Below are positions 33,206 to 44,500 of a stretch of 64,000 nt of DNA, piece after piece. Origin of the DNA: Marthasterias glacialis (Eukaryota; Echinodermata; Asteroidea; Forcipulatida; Asteriidae). The position numbers were made by a program, and so were the translations under genes. How positions within the stretch are numbered: position 1 is the stretch's first letter; the number at the start of each line of letters is the position of its first letter. Where the stretch lies: the NCBI GenBank assembly GCA_911728455.2, contig OU452240.1, positions 8,389,352 to 8,453,351 of the forward strand, given 5' to 3'. The notes under the pieces were generated by a model. That model had not been told where the DNA came from. It saw only the letters and a list, made by a program, of their open reading frames with translations, and did no database searches.

Positions 33206-36200
33206 AAGTGTGTGACAAATACCTCCATACAAAGCTTCTTCTTGACAATCCACACGGCTATCATTAGACTTGCAAGCTGCTAATGGAACAGCTGACCTTG
33301 TTGCCATATTGATCCTTAACTCTACTGAAATAGATAGCTGTAACGTTGAGGTTCACAGGTGATACATTTTTAATCAATTTTATTGCTGATGATAAAGAGC
33401 AAACTAGCACGGCATGTACACCTTAACCACTGAAGAAGAGCAGGATTGGGGTTCTTCAAGAATTGGCCAAAAGACTGCAGGAAGAAAAGACATCAAATAT
33501 CAAAAACAGATGTTTTTAAGTAAATTATTTACTATCATTTGAAATTGCATTAAGATCAAGACGTTTTCGTGCTTTCCAAAGATGGAATGTGCTTACCTTA
33601 AGCAAATGAAAAAAATGTTTTAGTAGCATAATTTTTGGTTCATGCAGGAATAACACTTCTAAATTATTTATTACAAATGGGAAGCAAATCTATGACAACG
33701 ATGAACTGAAACAGAATATGAAAAAATCTAAAAAATACCAAACTACCAAATAAGGACATAAATTAGTTTAATTCCCAAAGAATCAAAGGTTATAAATTAA
33801 TTGGGGATAATGTTGAAATAAAAACACATGAAAGACAATTGACAAGAGAAAATAGGACACAAATTGGCATGTTTAGCGTAATGGTATTGGAAATCGAGTA
33901 GGGGGTTTCATCTTCTGGATGACAAACCACAAGTTCAAGATACAAACTGTGTTTCTGCTTGTTATTTCTTCTAAGTTTGCTGATAAAGACAACTTGACGG
34001 ACTCCGTGTGTGTGTGCATCATCCTGACGGACTGTGTGAGTGTATGTGTGTGTGCGACTGAACATGTAAATGTATATTGTCCTGATAGACTCTGTGCATG
34101 GAGAACTACTGGGGCAAAGGGAAAGCACAAGACACGACTTGATCAATGGTAGAGAGATTACAGTGCACATGATTCCCTATGGACACCAGTGCAAACAGCA
34201 CAGAAGTTTCAATGTGGTGAAGCTAAGGTGTTGGAGAAGCACAGAGCAGAGTATGGCTACACACTATGGCAAATTATGATCATGGTCTATCGACCATATT
34301 CAATCTAAATTGCACCAACCTGGTGACAAGGTACATTTACTACACTGTAAGTAACAGATGTCTCGGACATTATCACTAAATTTCTATGTGACTGACTGGG
34401 TAAAGTGACTGACTCGAAAGAATGAGCTTGTGTGTGGACCATCAGATGAGTAGAGCCAATATAGACCAGATTGCGTGACACTCACCATTGAGGAACATGA
34501 GTAACACATGAAATGTAACAACTGAACAATCCAGAGGTCAGACAACTGAACACTGCATCATAGGCGAGAGCAGTTTTGTTCAATGAACATTTGATAGAGT
34601 CAAACTGTTGAAGTACCAATATTAGTACAAGAAATACAGAGGCAATAAGCTGACAGTAGATTTATTGATTCAGAGATTTGTGTTTGGCTTGGTGTGTTGA
34701 CAGACCCTTTGTAATATTAACTAAACTTTTGATGGAGAATTACGGTACCAGAGTAACAAATGAGTTTAACTTCGCCAATTTACAGAAATTGAGTTTTTCG
34801 TAATGCAAAAACCAGTTGGACTACAAAAGGGAGAAATTTGTAAAAACTCATCAAAGTGCTGTATTTTTTCCTGTCATTGAGACAATACATCAAAGTGAAC
34901 ATCTGAAGTGGCTGTACATAAATTATGAGCTCTGAGAAGACATGATATTGATGCAAATCTTTAAGAAAATGTTCAGATTTACTCTAATTGCTTTCAGGTT
35001 TTACAGTGTTAATCTATTTCTGCAATATAAGATAGCTTCCACATCACACTGGACCCTCACAGGTTGGTTTTGACAAACACCATGGTTTGTTAATGTTTTT
35101 CGTAGATTTTGAGTATTTTTCTTGTGTGTTTTATAATCCAAACTGTTAAGCATATTGAAAATTCTACTAGATCTAAAACACACTTTAGAGAAATGTGTTA
35201 GTAATATTGCTAGTATGTGAAACGAAAAGTGTGGTCCATTAAATCCAGCATTCACATGAAACTCAACCCTATCATTATCATAATTGAATACATTAAGCTA
35301 ATCTATTGGATAATACTGGCAAATAACTGATGGAACTTAAAATCAGACTGAAAGTTCAAACCTGTGATCTAAAAAACTGCAATATTCTTCATCACAAAAT
35401 TCAACATAAACTGGGCTCTAGGCCTATTTTGCTTCCGTAAGGGTTTGCAAAAAACACAATGAAAGCATTTGTGATAACATTTAAAATCATATACCATGGT
35501 TCACTTTTATCGGATGTCAGTGTAGTACCACATGAATGAAACAGTAACATGAATGAAAAACCCAACATGCTATAGACCATGCATCATGTGACCTGTAGTG
35601 GGTATTGATTGTACACCAACACGACGTCCTCCATAGGAAAGTGCAGTAGTACGGTACATGATGATTATTGCATTTTGTTTATTCGATCGAGGCTTTTCTT
35701 TCTCGAAATCTGTGAAAAGATTCCAGAGTTTGTACCAGAGACCTTTGAGTGGCCAGAACAAAGCCAGTAAGGACAGTTCCAGCAAGTCTTGCAAATTCTA
35801 CAAGGAATGTATATGTTCACAATGTGATAGTACTGGGTGCAAGATAGAACGTTTGGACCAGACGACCGCGATCACAAACTTTTCAACACAAGAATTTCAC
35901 AGTTTTGAAGCTGAAATCATCTAAAAAAAAGGTTTTCCAAAACTGTGCGACTCCTTTGTCTATTTGAAATTCTGCAAGGCTAGGTATAAATGCTCACTTT
36001 TCCAATGTTCTTTACCATTTTTTATTGTGATTTACATGATTACAAACAAAATAACCGGCTAAAAAATAAACCTCTTTTGTAGTAGAATACTTGTAGTTTA
36101 TGAAACAGTAATATGATTGAAATCAATGTCACAACATACAACTTTAATAATAGGGCTTAGTAACTGTGTTATTAATACCAAAAGCCTACTGTTGATGTGA

Positions 36201-36536
36201 CTCTGTCACTTGTCAGTCACAGCATGTATTTGCACATAGTTTGCCATCAGCTGAGATGACGTAGTACCCACTACAGGTCAAATGATGACATGTAAATGTT
36301 GGTCGCGCAATCGGTCTATTCCTGAGACTTTTAGAGGGAATCAAATATTTACTATTTGACCTTCATTTAAAAAAAAAAGAATTAAACTACAGAGCGGCTT
36401 AAGGGTACAGTATATAACAAGGAAAATCAAATTATCCAACAATTTATGATAATCCATCATAATTTAGCGATTTAAAAACATGATTTTGGCATATCTTGAG
36501 ATTTTAACATCAGATACATTATTGATGTTGCAAACG
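33206..36536. other. Convergent intergenic region and KLHL 3' UTR
   Basis: No gene is recognised. It holds a 23-bp inverted repeat pair (35582-35604 and 36265-36287) and a TTTATT at about 36020, which would be AATAAA for the minus-strand kelch gene. Confidence 0.5.
35582..36287. repeat. Inverted repeat pair bounding about 700 bp
   Basis: The left arm contains GTGACCTGTAGTGGGTA and the right arm TACCCACTACAGGTCAAATG. They match at 22 of 23 positions in inverted orientation. The interior has an open frame of 88 codons on the plus strand with a Cys-rich end (CKFYKECICSQCDSTGC). It could be a non-autonomous DNA transposon, but termini and target duplication are not resolved. Confidence 0.45.
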
Positions 36537-37772
36537 TCATTTTTGGAATATCCTCGCAGTTGCACATGACTGCACATCTTGCAGAGGAATATCAAATGCA
36601 ATATCAGCCCAACAATTGGACACTTCTTCAAAGTCATACAGATCAAATTGGGAGCTGAGCTGCATCGGTATATTTAGACCCATTTCATGTACACCACACC
36701 ACATACCACATAAATACAATCTACCACCAGGATGGTAACTCACTGCAGAACAGAATCTCAATAGACTTGGTAAAGGGACTCTCTTAGTCCATGTATTGCT
36801 CTCTGGTCTAAAAGACTCTACATTGACGGTTGGAACCTCTGAACTACTCTGAGCTAGGAAACCTCCAATCAACCAGATTTCTGAACCATTTGTGGTACAA
36901 GCAACTTGTAACCGTGGTGTTGGCATGGGTGGAAGGGTTGCAATCCATGTATCAGTTTGAGTGTGATAACTCATGGTGCGACTTCCAGAAAACAAGTAGA
37001 TCATATTGTGATAAGCAGCTGCACTGAAATCTATAACATTACGAGGCATTGAACTTGCAAACTGCCATTCATCTCTAGCTGGATCATACCATTCCACACT
37101 TCTTAATATTTCCCAATCATTCAATCCTCCTAATGCAAAAATGTTTCCATTAATTGCAACAAGAGAGAAACTAGATCGTCCTTGTAACATGGGGGAAATT
37201 TCAACCCACTTTGCTTGTACATGATTGTAGCGAAATACACTCTTCTCACGATAATCATCTGTAGCCAGATACATCTCATTGGTATCTGTGACAGCTAGCT
37301 TGGCTCCAAATGTACGGCACACTGGTGGCAAGTCAATAAAAAAACTTGCTTTGGATGGTGGATGGTAACAGCATAAAGTGTGCTCTCTATTTGAACGCCC
37401 CATCAATAGTAAGACATTCTGAGCAGTCATACCTAATCGTTGTTCAGGTCTTTGTTTGACTTCAGTCACATCATGTAGGAGTGTGACCTCTTCCTTCATC
37501 TTCTTGATGACATCTTTAAGTATACACTTCATTTCTTGTGTTGTATTCACTTCCATCAATCCTTGTAATGTCCCACAAGGAATTTGTTGCAAGCGGATGC
37601 TTTGGAGTAAGGTTGGCAAGTGTACTGATCTTGTGATAGAATCCCAATGTACCCATTTCAGAACCATTTTGAGTACAACATCTTCAGATGGAGCATTGAG
37701 TTTATTACTCTGTACTAAGTCCTGCATAACGTCCAGACTAGCATGAACCAACTGAGACTCCTCAATCACATC
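36537..37772 (-). CDS. Kelch-like gene, exon 3 (BACK and kelch repeats)
   Basis: This large terminal exon follows the acceptor TTTTAAAACAG and starts at codons DVIEESQLVHASLDV. It carries the rest of the BACK domain and the whole kelch propeller, ending ARIFQK then a stop. Confidence 0.94.
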   Translation of the reverse strand, partial: DVIEESQLVHASLDVMQDLVQSNKLNAPSEDVVLKMVLKWVHWDSITRSVHLPTLLQSIRLQQIPCGTLQGLMEVNTTQEMKCILKDVIKKMKEEVTLLHDVTEVKQRPEQRLGMTAQNVLLLMGRSNREHTLCCYHPPSKASFFIDLPPVCRTFGAKLAVTDTNEMYLATDDYREKSVFRYNHVQAKWVEISPMLQGRSSFSLVAINGNIFALGGLNDWEILRSVEWYDPARDEWQFASSMPRNVIDFSAAAYHNMIYLFSGSRTMSYHTQTDTWIATLPPMPTPRLQVACTTNGSEIWLIGGFLAQSSSEVPTVNVESFRPESNTWTKRVPLPSLLRFCSAVSYHPGGRLYLCGMWCGVHEMGLNIPMQLSSQFDLYDFEEVSNCWADIAFDIPLQDVQSCATARIFQK

Positions 37773-39795
37773 CTGTTTTAAAACAAATACAATTTGTAGT
37801 AAATCAAAGGTACAGGTGAGAAATCTTTCATTAATGGGTGGGGGGTTACACCAAAGCAATTTAAATTTTGGTTTGCGCCAATTTAACACACTTGTGAACA
37901 GCCCAGGTTGGACTCCTCCGTGAGACTGTAGTCCTACCAGGGCTAACCTGTGAAGAGGTGGTACATGTTATGTCATGTACATTGTTGGCATTCAAGAATG
38001 TGAATAGCGCATGTGATCATAAACAACCTTAATACATAAAGAGCTGGAAATGTTGCATGGCATAAACCCCACTCCATTGGAATTTTCTGTCTTCACACAC
38101 CCCCAGTGTTTTTGTCTATTTTTTGTAGTTTCACTCACTATGTGGAGGGTATTTATTTTGTTTCAAATTATAATCCTACCTGGATATGAAACCCAAGGTT
38201 CTAAAAACATGTCTGATTTGCACAATTTAGTATGACAATTAATACCTTTAATTTATCACCAGTACACTAGCACACTAGTATTATTACCTGGATATGATAA
38301 TTGAGATAATCCCATGCCGCTTCTTTCAGGCTTGCACAGCTATAAATACAAGCCAATTGATACATATCAACACAGTTGATAACATGAAGGTTTTTCTCCA
38401 TGTATTCAGCACAGAAGTGAATGACAGGAGGAACTTGTAAGAGATTGGCAGCAGCAAATACACTCTGCACACAGTCATTGTTGAGACTCAAAGCTCCTGT
38501 ATATGCAAACTCCAATATAAGCTTTAATGAAGTAGGCTCCATATCTTGAAGAGTAATAACATCACACCGTGATTCCTACAATATAACAAAAAGCATGTTA
38601 TTGTTACTGTAATGTGATGACATCAGCGTGCAGTTTGACCAGGAGAAATGTTCTGCAATAGTCCTAACCATGAAGAAATGTAAAAGGGCCAATGCTGAAT
38701 GCTTTACCAGATGGAAAACAAATGAAGGCACTGGGTCAAGAAAAAGTGTACCCCAAAACAAAGTAGTTGTGGTGTGTATACACCTGTCAGTAGCATTCCA
38801 TATGTACAACTTTCCAACAGGCTTATCAAGCATCTGTTTTCTGGTTCTTGACAGTTTCAAGGGTAAACAAGTTTTCCCCCAGATTAAAAGTGTTTTCAAT
38901 TCTATTTGGCAAACTTTTTTTTTTAAATGCCCACAAAAAAAACACAAAAAAAAACATATTGTTAAGACTAATATTACCGACTATTGTTTAGAAAGCATCC
39001 TGTAATTAATGATGATTTCAATGTCAACCTCGTTCCCAGGGGTAATTGATATCGCCGAGCCATTTTTGGGGTACCGAGGTTGGCTCGATCATAACCCTTG
39101 GAATTGGGACAGAAAATCTCCCAAAATATTGAAGATTTTAATTAAGCCTGTGGCTGATCCACACTACGCATCGCTCAAGTATCCCGCAAAAGAGGCATCA
39201 TTAATCAAAGAGCAATTGGTCCCCTCTCATTTTTCTTTGATTTGTGACCTGTCTAATTGTATGCAGTTTTGGGTGAACGTATAAAATGACTCATCTGAAA
39301 TAGGATCGCGACAAAATACTTGCATTTTGACACGCGCGTACTCATTTTGACACGTGCGTATTAAGCGCCCTACAAGGGCCCAGGGGCGCTCAAAAAGTTT
39401 TAACAAGCGTGCACGCATAGCAGTCAGTTTTGGGAGCCGATCAGCATTGTTTTTCGGTGCTTGACAAGAGGTATCGATACAGCGCACTATAGTGGCGAGG
39501 TTGTGTTAATGTACATACATGTACATACCTGCATGCTACCGGTAAACATTGCCTTAAAGTATGGACTACATGCTGCAAGTATATTACGATGACAGGCAAA
39601 CTTCTGTAGACCAACTTGTAGTGTAATATCAGTCAGGAGTCTTTCAAAACGCAACTGAGTTAACTCTGCTAGCAGCATATTTCCATGGCTAGAGTCTGTA
39701 TACCGGATAACATCAGTGTCTTTGCTTGAACGTAGTCCATTTAAACTGTCTTCACTCTTATAATCAAATTTTGATTCTGTTACTGCAGCCATCAT
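36537..39795 (-). CDS. BTB-BACK-Kelch (kelch-like) protein
   Basis: Three coding exons on the minus strand, 39795-39529, 38575-38288 and 37772-36537, all phase 0, give 596 residues, the usual length for KLHL proteins. Residues about 48-160 form a BTB domain (LLTDITLQVGLQKFACHRNI, YFKAMFTGSM, LEFAYTGALSL). Residues about 165-270 form a BACK domain (LVHASLDVMQDLVQ). Kelch repeats follow, with FALGGL, LFSGS, LIGGF and LCGMW cores, of which only two keep the double glycine. KLHL proteins generally act as CUL3 E3-ligase substrate adaptors, so a ubiquitin role is likely but inferred. I cannot assign an orthology group. Splicing just upstream of the ATG implies a non-coding 5' exon (see 43067). Neighbours are convergent SETDB1 and co-oriented ADA2. 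Confidence 0.93.
38288..38575 (-). CDS. Kelch-like gene, exon 2 (BTB C-half)
   Basis: Bounded by ATTGTAG and GTAATA, 96 codons. It encodes ESRCDVITLQDMEPTSLKLI, FAYTGALSLNNDCVQSVFAA and NLLQVPPVIHFCAEYM, the second half of the BTB fold and its extension. Confidence 0.94.
39025..39503. repeat. Dispersed repeat family B, copy 2
   Basis: About 480 bp bounded by CAACCTCG and CGAGGTTG, with internal blocks shared with 2785-3215. It lies in intron 1 of the kelch-like coding region, 26 bp from the donor of coding exon 1. Probably a non-autonomous DNA element. Confidence 0.7.
39529..39795 (-). CDS. Kelch-like gene, exon 1 (start, BTB N-half)
   Basis: Begins ATGATGGCTGCAG, three bases after the acceptor TTTTTTCAG, and ends at GTATGT. 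The 89 codons include MLLAELTQLRFERLLTDITL and NILAACSPYFKAMFTGSMQ. Two adjacent ATGs make the exact start ambiguous by one codon. Confidence 0.92.
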
Positions 39796-41661
39796 GATCT
39801 GAAAAAAAAATAGGAATAAAATATTTAAAACATTTGTTCTGAAACACAGTGGTTACAAACTGAACTGGTTGACTTTTACATGGGGATGAACTTACTTGGT
39901 AATGAATGTATTCCATATCTCAAGTCACACATGGATGACTCTGCTACACATCACAAGTGTTTACACATTTGTTCTTTGATCAAAGCAAACTGGACAGTAC
40001 ATGTACATGTAACTTAGTTTGGTTTAGTTTGTTCTTTCTTTTTCAAATGTAAATCCACGGTGACCAGATGTTCTGTTCTGTGCTACCATCAGCCCTCAAC
40101 ATGTTGAAAATAAGTTTTTTTTTAAGATTGCGACACCCAAAAGTTTAGAAAAGTTTTAAGTTTTGGTATAAATCACTAACATGACTAATGAACTTTTTTA
40201 CTTATAATCAAAAGAGTCAAACAAATATAAATTCATGGTCAAAAGTTCCAACGAAGAGCAAGTTTCTGTTTCCTATGGTAGAATAACTTGAAGGATAGAT
40301 CATGTGATGCTGCATGCATGAGTGCACAAGAGTTACTGCTGTACAAAGAAATGTCCGCTTGAATTTTCCTTCTTAAAGGTCAATAGTTAGAATTTTTTTT
40401 TTAATGGAAATCAAGCCCAAAGTGGCATCAGATATGGAGTTTTTATTTTACTGACAAATTTGACTCACTAAGCCACAGTGACAGTGTGAGATATTTTGAA
40501 CGCCATACTTGTGTCTAAAGTTGATAGAAACTGACTCACAATGAAAGGATCAAAAACATATGACGGTGCTTGCATACCAGGAATACATTACCACTGTAAA
40601 TGGCCAGTGATCTTTCAAAATGAAAGACTACAACTTCAAGGATGATTTCATCAGTTTGCACAAACTGAAAGTGCCGTGTTAAAAGGTGGGTCAGATGGTT
40701 TTAAACAAATTTCATTTAGTTTCTGTTTCCAAACAAGTTTCCTGGTATGCAAAAAAGCATTGCGCCAAGATAAGACTGTGGCCATGTCTAGCTATTGAAA
40801 GAAGTGGCAGACTTCGAAGTGACTGTTGGCGGTGTGGGTAGGTCCACATGCCGGGGAAGTCCTTCCACAGTGGAGCGATAAACTCTGCAAGATTTCTATA
40901 GGGAGAGTAGACTTAGTCAAAAACCAGTTTCACAATGCTCAGCAAAGGTGTGGCTTAATAGTTCGCGCACAACGATCTCGCTGAAAATGCATCAAATGCT
41001 GTTGCTGGTTATGCGAGATTGAGGGTTTAGCATTAGAATGTGCAAACATAGCAGAAAGTCCTTGGGAAGCTGGTGAAAGCATATGAAACTAAACAGTTCT
41101 AGAATAATGAATCGATGTTTGATCTTGTTAAATTGTTACATTGAATAATGGATACTCAAAAGAGGGTGCTAGAAAATCACAAGGATCGATGTGACTGTGA
41201 AGTTCCTAACATTGTTAAAATTTGACTCCAAATGGATAGCATAGTGGAGTTCGGACAACTCTACGGGTCAGACAACTCGACCGGTCAGACAACTAGACGG
41301 GTTGTCCGTTCAACTGTAAGACAAGTTGACTTTAGATCAGCCGACTCGACAGGTGGAGTTCAAATCAACATCTTTTAATTTGCAGGGAATAAGTAAATCG
41401 AACTGTGTTTTTCCATTATTGTTGAAATCATTTTTGGCCATTGATACAAGAACAAATACAGGCAGTCAAAATAAGACTCTATGGATAAACTGAAAGCCCC
41501 TCATACGGTCAAAAATATGGTTTGCCAGCCGATCAGAAATATTTTCTTTTTTCAGAGACATACACGTATCCAACACAAATGTCGGTCGTTTTGTACCCAA
41601 GTCATTTCGTACCCTTGTCGTTTTGTACCCAGGGTCCATAGCACAGCAGTACTTAAAAACA

Positions 41662-42431
41662 AGGCAGTGGATATTATGCCAGCAACGGTATTCTTTTAGT
41701 AAACGTTAGTATGCCAGCAACTGTCTCTGATTGGCCAATTTTGCCTGCTTTCTTTTAGTAAACGTTAGTATGCCTGAGGTCACTGAATCTCCAATTTTAC
41801 ATGCTTGTTGCATTATGAATTTTCTGTAGGTGGCTTACACGGCATGCTGGGTAGATTCTGCACCGGCTTTCCTTTTGTGAATGATATTTAGCCGGCAGTG
41901 ATTTATTTTACTTGTATAGTGATACCGATAGGGATTCCTATTATATGAAGCTGACCACTTTATGATTTGTATTTGTTGGTGGGTAACTGACATTGTGGAG
42001 GCGATAGGTTGCTCCTTTCAATTTTTCATTTTGCAATGAAAATATTGTTCTTGATAACTGCAAAAATTCAATTTCAACGCCGACTTGATAGAACTTTCTG
42101 TAGATTTATAGGAATGAACAACAAAATCACCTTAAAAATATACAGATCCATTTGTTTGAAAGTGTGACGTCATTGTTGTCTTTGAATGTAACAAATTTCG
42201 CATTATTCATTATTAGCAAATCACGGACAATGCGCTGTCTACCCAGCATGCCGTGTAAGCCACCTACAGGAAGTTCATAATGCAACAAGCACGTAAAATT
42301 GGAGATTCAGTGACCTCAGGCATACTAACGTTTACTAAGAAAGCCGGCAAAATTGGCCAATCAGAGACAATTGCTTGCATACTAACATTTACAGTAAAAG
42401 GATGCCGTTGCCGGCATAATATCCACTGCCT
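41662..42431. mobile_element. Mutator-like MITE with long terminal inverted repeats
   Basis: A 770-bp element has arms of roughly 200 bp starting AGGCAGTGGATATTATGCC and inverted at the other end, enclosing about 360 bp. Arms share ATTGGCCAATTTTGCC, AAACGTTAGTATGCCTGAGG and CACGGCATGCTGGGTAGA. Flanks TTAAAAACA (41653-41661) and ATAAAAACA (42432-42440) suggest a 9-bp duplication with one mismatch. Long arms plus 9 bp fit Mutator-like elements. No transposase. Confidence 0.75.
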
Positions 42432-42498
42432 ATAAAAACAAACGCTTCCAAGTCCTTTTCTATTGAACAACAATGAGACTGCCAATCATAGGAAATGG

Positions 42499-42569
42499 TA
42501 GTTGCGATAATTGTAACCCTCCATCCTCCCGACGGTCGAGAGGATGGAGGGTTACGATAATCGCAACTA
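42499..42569. repeat. Hairpin with 30-bp arms
   Basis: TAGTTGCGATAATTGTAACC and CCTCCATCCTC pair with GAGGATGGAGGGTTACGATA and ATCGCAACTA around a short CGACGGTCG loop. Related TTGCAATAATCGTAACTA occurs at about 42656. Confidence 0.75.
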
Positions 42570-43066
42570 AGGTCAGGAAATGGGTTCACGGAATAGGCCT
42601 ATGTGGGTTTTGTTTTAGCTTGAATATTATCGTTGTTGGGTCCAGTCTAGTTCAGTTGCAATAATCGTAACTAGGTCCAGTCCCGGTAACTCACACTAAT
42701 TTTGGATCAATTTGTTGTCACTCACCGTTTTCGAAATTTGAAAGGCATTTGTTTGTACACAGGTATCACTCAGCAAACATATCAGAGCCCAGAGTCCACT
42801 CAGAACATAAGGCACGCCACATTTAAAAAGCGTTGCTGGGTCCAATAAACTGGGATTATAGCCTGTCATTCTAGTGTTATGTCAGTCATGTCACTGTCAG
42901 TGCCTTGCCAGTGCCCAGTGTGGCAGTGGACATGACAATGACGAGTAAATCAGTGACGATATCCAGCAGCAGCACTGCACTACAGTAGGCCGGACATAGA
43001 TTAGATGGGTTCTCAACTAAAAATGGGCTTTCTTTTGTCTACGTTTCGTTCACAATAGTTACTTAC

Positions 43067-43260
43067 TCTTTTCATAATTGTGGTGAAGAAGAGGTAAAGT
43101 TGCTGCGGTGACTCGTTTTCATTCAATTTTATTGACAATCTCTGCAGACGCGTACCACCTTAACCGATCCGTCCGGAAGCCATTTTGTTGTTGTCCGTTG
43201 GTCAGATGGCTGTTTAATGGCAAAGCGGCCTAATTTCATGGGACTATCATCATCAGAGTC
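43067..43260 (-). promoter_or_regulatory. Putative 5' non-coding exon and promoter of the kelch-like gene
   Basis: On the minus strand a GC-richer stretch with CAACAACAAAATGGCTTCC (a YY1-like AAAATGGC word) runs into a good donor GTAAGTAAC at 43066. That would pair with the acceptor before the kelch ATG at 39798. It contains two short upstream reading frames, the first ATG GCT TCC GGA CGG then three codons to a stop. The start site is not determined. Confidence 0.5.
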
Positions 43261-43787
43261 AATCATAAAACAGCCGTATGTAACAACCATTAATATTCAC
43301 TGTGCGACCCATGTGCTATAAATGGCTTATTATACGATCAGTACCAATGTTAAATATAAAATAATAAATACTCAAAATTACATAAAAGTTTCAAAAGCAA
43401 TTGAAAGAAAAAACACGAATGTGCAGTGACATGTAAACTTAGTTTTTTTGTCTTTGAGCCACTGTACTTTCCTTTCTTTTTCTATTGACCCACTTCACCT
43501 GACTTCATCATCTCATCACAATAATTTTGGTTGCGCCATATGTGGAAGTTGTCTTTGTACAAAAGTACAATGATAAGACGGACAAAGAAAACATAGACAG
43601 AACAGCAGTTGAAAAAAAAATAGGTGGCAACCGGCCTGAAAGATTTAAAGTAAATCTAATTACTATCAGGTTGATCTGCCGATGCTAAAATTCAAGTAAC
43701 AGACAAAAATTAAGTAATATTAAATATAGTATAAACATGACTTTGAGAAAAACGTACGTACATGCGCTGCGAGCCTGGGGAGTGGAA

Positions 43788-43862
43788 GCCCCCCCCAAAA
43801 AAAAAAAATTAAAAAAAATAAATAAATAAATAAAAAATAAAATAAAAATAAAAAAATAAAAT
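43788..43862. repeat. A-rich low-complexity tract
   Basis: AAATAAAT and AAAAATAAAA runs follow a short CCCCCCC stretch. Confidence 0.9.
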
Positions 43863-44159
43863 TATAAAGGACATATTAGAAAATGGTACTTGTGTTTTGG
43901 GCAAATCAACGCATTTGTATTGTAAAATATATGTATGTTACATTTATAAAAACCACAAAATTCAGTTAAAATATGCTAAAAGCACTGTGACTTTATGTGA
44001 AAAAAAAGAATGGGCAGCTTTTGACCTATAGCCCTTTGATGTTAACAACTTCACAGTGTCTACGATGAATGGAAGAGTATTCTTTAAATGTAAATTATTT
44101 ATTTTATGAACATTTAATGACAAACATTGATAGGAAATAAACCCTGCTAATTAAAAGAG

Positions 44160-44500
44160 GCAGACCACACATAATTCCAACTTCACTGAGCCCTTCTCAG
44201 CAGACCTGAACAAAAGCGAGTGAATTGTCTCTGTAGTCTGTACCTTCTGTTGCACAGGGCACCAGAAGCGTGAGCTAAGTACACATGTACTCAAGTATAG
44301 TTCTGCCAATGGAGCGATAAAAATGAAGTATGATTTTTTTGAGTCCCTAATTTTAACTACTCTACATATAAATCTGTTGAGTTTAGTGGCTTTGGAAGTA
44401 ACTGTGTTGACATGAGTTTCCTGCTTAAGTCCCCAGAAATAACAACACCCTAATATTTGCAGTTATCAACATTTTCCAAAGAGTGTACAATGTTTTTTAA
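44160..44500 (-). pseudogene. Weak LINE reverse transcriptase C-terminal remnant
   Basis: On the minus strand, across frames, one can read YLGVVISGDL-like, LNRFICRVVKI and SFLSLHWQNYT followed by a Cys/Trp segment. This resembles the region after the reverse transcriptase thumb in Jockey/CR1 LINEs (YLGV.I..DL, ..ILEYA..VW). It is heavily decayed. Confidence 0.4.

Larger units (their letters stand above)
39799..43066. other. 5' UTR intron of the kelch-like gene
   Basis: Non-coding. Besides the MULE-like element and a hairpin listed separately, it holds two small tandem arrays of about 17-bp units: GTCAGACAACTCGACCG type at 41246-41310 and GTCGTTTTGTACCCA type at 41580-41635. Confidence 0.6.

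Noticed and set aside
33790..34170. Overlapping frames across TG-rich sequence
   Set aside because: They follow a GTGTGT-rich low-complexity stretch, with no domain and both strands open.
36830..37746. Plus-strand frames within the kelch exon
   Set aside because: Antisense to a well-supported kelch-repeat exon.
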